A DNA stretch of 13,961 bases from Phoronis ovalis. Taxonomy: Eukaryota; Phoronida; Phoronidae. The DNA lies in assembly GCA_028565635.1 (NCBI GenBank), contig JAOXYB010035096.1:1-13961 (forward strand), read 5' to 3'. Below, in pieces: positions 1-9,800 of this stretch (position 1 is its first letter; each line of letters starts with the position of its first letter). The notes under the pieces are model-generated. The model ran no database searches and was not told the DNA's origin. It worked only from the letters and a program-made list of their open reading frames with translations. The position numbers and the translations under genes were made by a program.

Positions 1-631
1 TTACGTGTATAGGAATAGTAACGTGCATTTCTAGCTATGGTACACAAAGCACCAGTTTAGATTGCTTACACTGGATTTCTGCAACATTACCTTCTTTGTA
101 CAGCAAACCTCAGTTAGTTAAAAATACTGGCAGAAAACGGTGGTAGTGTTAGTATGTGTTGATGAAAATAATAGAGAAAATAGTGTCAAGTTAAGTTACC
201 GATTAAAAACAGCATTAAACTGCTGACCTAGAAAGCATGACTCACAGTCAACACACATGTTTGAAGGTATCAACAGAGGGTGCTGATACTATTTGGAAGT
301 AAAGTTGGTTCCAGTGTCGTATTATACTATATTTATAAGTAGTAATCATTTTGTCTACATGAGGGTTTTTGGTAGGATATGCCATGTGAGTTTAATTATC
401 TTGATGACTGGGATTAGGTTGCAGATATGGCTACTAGTTCGTTGGTGATTTTGTAGAACATCATCTTTCTGCTGTCACATCTTTTGGATTACAGTTTAAG
501 AAGATTTACAAACGTGACATAATCTATTAACTATTAAAAAGGTATCTTAGGTGTATGTTAGTGGGAATTTATTTCAAGAAATTTTTATTGTATAAACATT
601 TCCGCGAGTAATTATAACCTGCGTTTTTCAG
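1..631 (+). other. Upstream intron (5' part), no exon seen
   Basis: This AT-rich stretch has no cysteine-rich reading frame in any phase and no long open frame. It ends in a pyrimidine-rich acceptor (gcgtttttcag, AG at 630-631) that opens exon 1. Because exon 1 starts by completing a phase-1 codon, at least one earlier exon must lie left of the window. No promoter could be identified. Confidence 0.6.
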
Positions 632-847
632 CCTCATCCTGTTCAACTTGCACAGCTGGTAACTACTGCCCACTTAATGCCTCAGTGGAGATTCCATGTA
701 GTACAGGATATTACTCAAATGCTGGTGCTTCTGTGTGTCTTCCTTGTCCACCTGGTTCACAGTGTCCTGATACTACAGCTGTGATTCCTTGTCCCGCAGG
801 CTCATATTCACTGGGACGAGCTGCAGTATGCATACTATGTCCTGCAG
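632..847 (+). CDS. Exon 1: three cysteine-rich modules, short-loop type
   Basis: The exon is bounded by a ttttcag acceptor and a GCAG/GTAGGC donor. It is 216 bp, phase 1 at both ends, with codons in the 634 frame. It encodes about 71 residues with 10 Cys: C-x2-C-x5-C, then IPCSTGYYS...CLPCPPGSQCP, then IPCPAGSYS...CILCPAG. Both complete loops have 7 residues between the tyrosine (GYY, GSY) and the next Cys. A methionine inside the exon (685) is not a start, because the same repeat pattern is open upstream to the acceptor. An NAS sequon lies near residue 14. Confidence 0.9.
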
Positions 848-3800
848 GTAGGCAGTTGAATATTTGACTGTTTCAGTAGCTGTATTGTTATAAGGACATA
901 CATGTAGCAGCTCCTAATTATTTTTTAAGCTTCAGCTGTTACTCTTTGGTAATGGTTAAATATTTTATCCACTTCTTTAAGAAAAGTTGTAACATGTTAT
1001 TGAAACTTAGTGAAAAAATTAACTGTTATACATTATTTAGTGTACTTATTTATGGATATCGGTACATTACAAAGTTTATGATAGATTAGCAAAAATAAAA
1101 TTTCCATAAACGAAATAGAATTAACATTTTTAGTTAGTAAAAGCTTTCTTCAGAATCTATGGGTTTATACTATAGCTTTAACTTCTTACCCACTTCAGAT
1201 TTTGTTTTTGAAGTCTTGCAGAGTGTATGTTATGGGGGTCTATAGGGAGATTTTCGTGAGCACCCTGAGCATTGTGGTCTGTTAAGTCCAAACAGCGAGC
1301 ATCTATTGACTCTTAAATGTGAGCAACGAGCTTTATCTTTTTGGAAATGTTTTTTTATTTTTAATTTTTTTTAAAAATTGCTGCGAGCATTTGCAATTTT
1401 TAAGTGCGAGCATTGCACCCTGGGGGAACCCCCTACCCCCTCTATTATAGCGTTAACATCTAATTCATTTCAGGTTCCACATGCACTAATCCTGCTACAT
1501 ATCCAGTGCCGTGTGTGGCAGGCTATTATAACGTGGATCCTACTGCTACATCATGTACAGAATGTCGTGCTGGGAGATATTGTGCTTCAGCAGCTTCAGT
1601 TCCTGTTGATTGTGCCACAGGTAAAATTATATATTATTGCACCTATACTGTCACATTGCCCAATCATGGTACTTTTTTGTGTTTGTGATACCACATTGTG
1701 TTTAAGAGTACGGAACCAGCTAGTGACTATTTCCATGCAATCAAGTTCAAAATGTTGCCACATAATTAGTAAATTTTTACAATCCTTAAAGCTACAATAT
1801 AAGTGCCTTTCCAATTATGAATACGTTTATGACTTTATCTTTTCACTTACTTTTCAATTTGTTTCTTCAAATATAAAGAACAACTTTAATCGAGGAGCAG
1901 CTCATGTACTCACCATCATGAAGAATAACAATTCAAAACTGACTTTACTTCTATCGTCTTGTAGGTTACATAAGTTCTGCTGGTCAGACGGAATGTTTTG
2001 CATGTCCACCTGGTTGGTCATGTCCTGACAAAGCAGACCCTGCGAAAAACATTGAATGTTGTCCTGGAAGCTACTCGGTAGTCGAATCTACATTCTGTGT
2101 AATGTGTTCTCCAGGCTTCTACTGTCCAATCACTACGTGAGTTGAATTCATTGAGTTTCTGAATCCTGGGGTATCTGTTCAAAATAATGAAACCCAAAGG
2201 TAGATGTGCTTATCAACAAATTAAACTGTAAGGTGGACATGTGCATATATCTATATTGCAAGTCAAATAAAAATGTTCGGCATTTTTTCCACAGTGAAGC
2301 TGTTTCATACCAGTGCCAGCCTGGTACCTACTCATTAACTAATTCCACGTACTGCACCACGTGTCCTGCTGGATTTGAGTGCCCTAACACAGATGGTTCT
2401 GGGATAAGAGAATGCCGTCCAGGAGAATATGCACCAGCAGGTTCCCAACAATGTGTTTTATGTCCTACAGGTATAGTATTAGTCATTTTTTCCCCAAAAT
2501 TACAGTACATATATTTTAAAATTACGGTGCATATATACTGTAAAATTACAGTACATATATTGTAAAATTACAGTACATACATGTATATTGTAAAATTACA
2601 GTACATACATGTATATTGTAAAATTACAGTACATATATTGTAAAATTACAGTACATACATGTATATTGTAAAATTACAGTACATATATTGTAAAGTTACA
2701 ATACATTATTTTAGAGCTCTATATGTACATCTATTGGTAGTAGTTTGTGCAGTCACTTGTACATTAACACTACAATAACTTGATTTATTGATATTGTGGA
2801 TACTGCATTTGGTAATCTTAAATGGACTACGTAAACTCTAATATAATGTATGACACAATAATTGCACTGTCTGCACTATTTTGTTCATAACATGTGAAAA
2901 CCTACTCATTTTGCTTTTGAAAATTTGTTTCTTGCAAGAGGGATGGCACATTTTTCTCAGGTTATGCATGTCCAAACCCCGCAGTGGATTACAAGTCTGC
3001 ATGCCCAGGTGGTACCTACTCAGTTGGTGAGCAAACAGATTGTACACCGTGCCCTGCGGGAAAATCTTGCCCTTTGACAGATCAAGACTTAGAAATTGAT
3101 TGTCCCTATGGCACATACTCTGTTGGAAATCAAACCAGCTGTTCCCAGTGTCCTCCTGGTTACTACTGTCCAGATGAAACCACCAACTCCAGGTAAACCT
3201 GCCAGATATATACAGTTGTCTCAAAGTTAATCATTCACCCAAAAACAGTTTAATGAATTTCATAATGGTTTCTAAGTTTCTGAGTTCCTTGGTTCTGCTT
3301 TTCTTGAACTTTGTTAAATGTTTTATAATTATTTGTACTTCAGTAGACTTTATTATATCCATTACCACAGTAGAGTTTATGAACTAATGTTTCTATCAAA
3401 TAATATGTTTGCAAGCCCAGGTGAGCCGTATGATACTATAATGGGTGGGGTGTTCCGATTCTGTATTATTTTGAATTTTATAACTTTATTGGTTTGTGTT
3501 ATGTCTGTAACTCTCCTCCATGCATAATTTAACTATGCATTTGATGCAGTGTAGTTTTCATTTGGATTTATCTAGTATATAATAATATACATATTATGAA
3601 TAACTATTCCAAAATATTACCCTGTAATCGTGGAACCTGGAATCGTGTCTATTCTAAAACATATGTAAAAGTACATCTAACTTTTTTATTTTATTTGTTA
3701 AATGTTTTATAATTATTTGTACCTGAGTAGACTTCATTATATCCATTACCACAGTAGACTTCATTATGTTCATTAACTTCCTCACACCCTTAGAACCCTT

Positions 3801-6800
3801 GTGGCATAAAGGCTGAACTGGTGCTTGTAATCTTGAAGAAAGTGGCTACTGACCGTACACTCCTATGATGTGGACATCGACAACATATATACAGCTTTAG
3901 AATAAATCATTATTTCTAGGACTCCATGTCATTCTGGTTACTATTCTTATGGAAACCAAATTTTCTGTCAAGTCTGTGATGAAGGTTGGAAATGTCCTTC
4001 TAGTATCAGGGGACCTGAAAGATGTTCTCTTGGAACATACAGTGCTGGAGCACAGACAAGCTGCACGGGATGTGAGGCGGGATGGTATTGCCCAAATCCA
4101 ACATGTAAGTTAATCAATATAGAGAGAAGTTGGTGAGACATATAATATTATATAATGGTATTCTCTTTGTGTACTTAACTTGTGTAACAACTGCTGACAT
4201 CTGATTTCCAGTGCGCGTTAATTGTGTGAATTTGATATTATGCACTTGCTGAATAAATTAATAAGAAGCTCAGTAGTGCTGATGAAAGCTGGTGGCATTA
4301 AGTGCTGAGTTTCTGCCACTGCATATACAGTCACATGAGATATGTTTTAAAATAACTTAGGTGCACTAGGGGCGTGGTCCCACTGCCAGTATCGTAAAAC
4401 TGCGTCTACATGTAGGTCGGCAAATGGACATAAAACGTTGTTGTTTGCCATATAACAGGTAATAATTATTTATAGAGGCTGTTATATTTGAAGTAAGAAG
4501 TAAAACTATATGCATTAATAAATTGTTACACCAAAAGTAATCGATACAGATACATGTATATTCCTTATTAGATACAACAAATAATCGAAAAACCTGTTTT
4601 AAACTATGTTTAAACCTGCTAGAAAATATGATAAACCCTATAACTGTAGCTGGGTAGGTATCCTACTGTTTAGACAAATAATTTTTGGGAAAATAAAGTA
4701 TAATATTATGGAATAGAAAACATGCTAGAGTGAAAATAGGGATATGTAGCTATTGGGAATCGATATATTTCAAATATTTGCAATATCCAGTTTCTCAAAT
4801 ATTATAGATTTGAGGTTGGAAATGCACATACCAAACCGACTCATTGATCCATCTCAATGATGTTTGTGTTTTGCTTGTGAATGCACATGGCGAGCTTGAA
4901 TTTACTTTATTTATTAATTGTGGGGTAAAAAAATGAAGCACTACAATTTCTGTAGTTTTATATGGTGAGTGGGTGACATGTACTGGTTACTTTTGTGTTA
5001 TATTTGTTTTTGGTGCTTTCAGTTACAGCTCGTACAGAGTGCCCTCCAGGAACATACTCTACTGGTGGTTCAGTTTCCTGTAGTCCATGTGATCCTGGTT
5101 TTTTGTGTCCCGTGGTGTCATCTTTAGCCAGACCAGCAGACTATGCCTGCCCCCCAGGAAGCTACTGTGATGGCAAGACACAGTATCCATGTCCTGCAGG
5201 AACCTACAATCCACTGAATCAGTCTTCTTCAATAGCGGATTGTTTAACATGCCCACCAGGTGAACATTACTTAGCAGCCTGTCAGTCCATTGTATTTGTA
5301 AAGCTTTGAACCTGTGTTCAACTTCTGTGGTCTCTGAAAATTTAAGGTGTATGCAAATACTGTCGACTTTGGTCTGTATATATGGTACATTGTGTGCAGT
5401 ACAAGATGTCATCACCTAGATAGCTTTTTAAATAAGCATGCAGTGTGTTTAACTTGTAGTTAATTGAAATTTTAGGCTACTACTGCCGTGGACCTGGTGA
5501 AGTAACCTATGAAACATCCCCCTGCCCTGCAGGCTTCTATTGCCTTTTGGGCACAACAACACCATCACAGAACCCTTGCCCAGGTTAGTACTTTACTAAC
5601 ACTTCCAATTTCGAAAACAGATGCAAAGTATGTATGTTTTGTTAGTAAAGCACCTATTTTTGTGGTAGTTTCATTTATTTTTTTAGGAGCTTTGTGCTCA
5701 GTGGTTAATACTAGTATTATACATGTACCTTTTAAGCTGTATCACTGATACCCGGATACTTTATTTATTTTTATCCGTCATTTCATGTTTTCAGGTGGTA
5801 CATATAACACAGAAATAAATGCTACTTCAGTGAGTGGCTGTATTAATTGCCCAGCTGGACATTATTGTCCGGCGGGATCAGATGCTGTTGGATTAGCATG
5901 CCCGGCTGGCTTCTACTGCCATGAAGCTCAAGCCTCAGGGTTCCAAAATTCTTGTCCTATTGGAACATATGGAGATAGCACTGGGCTCACAAGTAAGTAT
6001 GTAACTGTAAATCTATTTTGTCAACAACATGGACTTTTGGCTTCACTGAATAACTGTTTATGTGGGATACTTTAATTTGGTGCACGCAGCCATCAGAAGG
6101 GTCTCAGTGCTTGTGAACGAGGAATTACTACTTAGAATCATTTAAAGGAGTACTCTGAATTTATTAAATGTAGTCAGCTCCTAATACTTACATCTAAGAT
6201 AAAGTGTTGATATGGATCTTTCAGAAATAAATTGTAAGAAATCAACACAATTAAAAGTTATTCTCATAATACATGTATGTATATTTTCCTAAATGCTCAC
6301 AGTTTGGCTATTTTATGAGAATTTTCTTGAACTTGTATTAGAGAACAACTTAAAACAGGCGGCAAAATAATTTAATGTAATCTTGTTTTATTAATTCTCA
6401 TATTGTTAGTATTATAACACTTTAGTAACAGCAAAGATGTCATTTTTGAGTAAAAACGAATTTTTAATTTCTAATTTTTCTGTAAATTTCTTAACAATGA
6501 CAGTTCTAAAAAAATAGATAGCCATTGACTTTATTTTTTGAATCATAGCAATTTTTTTATATTTTAGATGCAACTGAATGCAAACCATGTCCTGCTGGTC
6601 ATTACTGTCCTGGCGGCACAAAAACATCACCAATCATCAGTCCAATACCCTGTCCTGCTGGAACATACAATCCTGATGAGAATACTGGACATGCATTGAA
6701 CTGCAAGAGGTGTGATGCGAGGTTTGCCTGTCCAGAGGTTGGGCAAATAAATGTAACAGAATGCGGAGAAGGTATGTTGTAATAACGAGTAGTAAAATGT

Positions 6801-9800
6801 TTATTTTTTGACATGCTGTACATGTACACATTTAATGTTTAGAGGAGTTTGCTACCAATACGACCAAGTACAGAAATCAAAAATGTGTTACTGGTACATT
6901 TTGTTTCTTTCTTGCCCTCTTCATCAGAGATGATACCTTTTCAAGTGAAATACAAATACAACTAAATTTGTTTTTTATGCCTATCACGCATAGTGCTTGG
7001 GCATATACTTGTAGGCTATGCGTCCTTAACACTTTCTTTTTCTAGTGATAACACAATGTCGTATTTGGTACAGCATAAATACACATCGAATTGCAGGTCA
7101 GTCATAATTTTGACCTTGATTACTTCCAATAAAATAAAGGCTGACTGGCAGCCATGTTTGTTCATGACAGGGGATGTTACTTTGCGTAAATTGCAGGAAA
7201 GATTAAACGTTAACATCTTGTTTGAATTTTTTCTTAGTATTTTGAAGAAATATTTAGAGTCCACAGACAATGGAAAACAAATAAAAATATATTATGTAGT
7301 TCAAGAAATAAATTTCTATAAAGGAGCTGATAATATAAGTCTATTTTATTGGCAAAGTAGTTGTGTTACGATATATATTTATGCATTATGACGATATGGT
7401 GTATGCAGAAATTTTGCTTTTGAAACGATTAAATTCATAAAGAAAAGCACAAATACTGAAAAAAAAACAATGGGAAAATTGATGTACACATGATCTATAC
7501 AAAAAACTAACTGAATTTGATGTCACCAGTTTGGAGAAGATTTTGAGTACATTTGTTAATACTAAACAGCTTAATAAAAGTACTCTTCACTGTGAACACG
7601 AGCAAAACTTCCCTGAAGATTACTGGATAAATATAACTATTTGAACACCATGTTGCCAAACAGATTGATGCACATCTCACATATGCAAACTTCTTAAAGA
7701 AAAAACCAGCAATATTCTATGCCTTTTTGAAACCAAACCTTTAGTTATGTTTAATAGTTTACATAATATATTATTAATAAGTAATTATCTTTCCAAAAGT
7801 GCATATTACATTGCCTATTTTTTGCATTAAATTGGCCAAAATGTGAATTTGAATCAAAATTTTATGAACATTGCTAGCACTGTGTTAAAATTCATGGAAA
7901 TAATGTTAAAAACTTGATTGATGATACTAGCTTACAGAGTACATGATGATAATATAGTAGCTTTCAATTTACATTTGTTTTAGGTTATTTTTGCCCCACT
8001 GGCACTATAACTCCTGATCAGTTTCCATGTCTGCCTGGTACGTACTCCTGGAGAACAAATTTGGCTTCAGCTGATGAGTGCGATGCATGCCCTGCCAGCA
8101 CATACTGTAGCTGGGCAACAGGTATAGAAATATGCACTCCTGGACTACCCCTGTGACTTCTGCGCTGTTTCTGTGTATTTGCTGGTTCCCTGAGGTGCCG
8201 CTTGATGTTTCTGATGCTTGGCAGAAAAATCCACTATAGTTTGAGACACTGTCGACTATGGTGTGAAAAAAAAGATGAATACAAAATATAAACAATGAAT
8301 CACTAAAATACCTCACTGCTAGTAGGATTATCATATCTTTTTATTGGTCTGCATTTCATGTCAAGCTGACACACATAACAGTTATTGTTTTAACTAATTT
8401 GACAGCATCGGCAGCAAATAGACTGACAAACCCATGTTTTGAATGCTAATGAACAGCACATGAGTTTTGCTTAAGTTCATATGTATTTTGTCAGTGTTAT
8501 CACCTGGTGTTATCACAAATATATGTCATCAATTGAAGATGTTACCTTTGCAATACCAAAGTAATCATATCCCACTTTAATATCAATTAATTAGTAATTG
8601 ATAATTTCTTAACAAATGCAATATATTAAACAAATTCCTGGGCATTTTTCAAGCCATGAAAAAAAATGCCCCTTTCTTAACTCACCATGTGTCAAAGCAG
8701 TATGAAACTTTTAAAAACAGAACTTTTAAATTCCAAGTTAAATTGTAGAAACGGTGATCGAAACTGGTTAAAGAAAAGCGTAAGACTATGTCCGCTTATT
8801 TACCAACAAAAAGAACTTTACAAACAGCCAAATTTATAAGAACGTACGAGAGAATACCCTCTCTTCATTGCATTTGTTTTTGTAAAGATTGATTTGATGG
8901 GCTGCTTTTTAGCTAGGCTATGACCAATTTTTCTGCTTGACGTTATGTGGTGCGAAAATGAAGGATCCATTGGAGATTTCTCACGACCGTGATGCGACTT
9001 AGCAAATCTGATTGAGTAATAGTGAAGATGCTTTTAAAAGTAATTTTTATCAACTCTCATAAGTGAATCTTATTGAAAAATGTATCGTACATCTGTTTCA
9101 GGCAACTCCACAAACCCACCTCAGCCTTGCAGGCCTGGGTATTATTGCCCACTTCAGACTTCAGCACCTGACCGCTATCCATGTCCATTAGGAACATATT
9201 CAGATAGGTCGGATCTGACTGATGCCACGGAATGCTATGTTTGTCCACAGACTGAATACTGCATTGGTAAGTACTAGAATGATTTTAAAAACAAACAAAA
9301 CGTAGTTTAGCACTTGACTTTGACAGTGTCATTTAAAGAAATATTGTCTTTAGTTTGCATAAAAATGCTGTCACATCAAGGAAGATAATTCCTTGTGTAG
9401 TGGATATAGATTCATCACTTGTGTTTTAGGAGGAGGATCAGCTCCCAGTGGCATCTGTCCACCAGGATATTATTGTCCTAATGGAACTAAGTATGCAGCA
9501 CAGTATAGCTGTCCCAATGGCACATATAATGAAGTCTATGGTCTGTATGAAGAGGCTCAGTGCAAGCAGTGTACACAAGGTAGGAAGCCATCAAAACAGA
9601 TTCTGCACAGTTGATTTTATTTTTAAACCTGCAGTTTTAAACAGCTGTATCAATTAATTTAATACGGTAATTATTCTCAATTCGTATAACTCCATTATTC
9701 GTACACACCCCCTTTTTCAGATTTTATAATTTCTGAAATTCGTACACCCCCCCATTAATTGAGAATTTGGTGTTTCTCTAGATTCGTACACCTAGTTTTT

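Larger units (their letters stand above)
3193..3919 (+). other. Intron 5, with a split direct repeat
   Basis: Donor GTAAAC, acceptor tatttctag (AG at 3918-3919). It contains two copies of a 64-bp direct repeat (3311-3374 and 3695-3758). A 69-codon open frame at 3318-3527 has no repeat signature and is not considered coding. Confidence 0.7.

Noticed and set aside
685-687. ATG in exon 1 as the translation start
   Set aside because: The module pattern, including C-x2-C and NYCP, continues upstream to a good acceptor at 631; no signal peptide follows the ATG.
1378-2028. 216-codon open frame on the + strand, the longest in the window
   Set aside because: It runs through exon 2 and the start of exon 3 in different phases from theirs, crosses strong splice sites, and lacks the cysteine-repeat signature that both true frames show.
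2471-2960. CRISPR-like array because of the repeated 22/28-bp units
   Set aside because: The units abut without unique spacers and lie in an animal-type intron; it is a minisatellite.
2838-3224. 128-codon open frame on the minus strand
   Set aside because: It is antisense to exon 5, whose + frame has an excellent repeat pattern and splice sites; the minus frame has no motif.
3318-3527. 69-codon open frame in intron 5, partly hydrophobic
   Set aside because: It overlaps the 64-bp non-coding direct repeat, has no splice-compatible link to neighbouring exons, and no motif.
5059-5415. 118-codon open frame on the minus strand
   Set aside because: Shadow of exon 7 that continues into intron 7; no recognisable domain.
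6602-6831. Overlapping minus-strand frames of 64 and 75 codons at exon 10
   Set aside because: Both are antisense to a well-supported exon that only lacks an ATG.
8005-8334. 109-codon open frame on the minus strand
   Set aside because: It overlaps exon 11 antisense and extends into the intron; no family resemblance.
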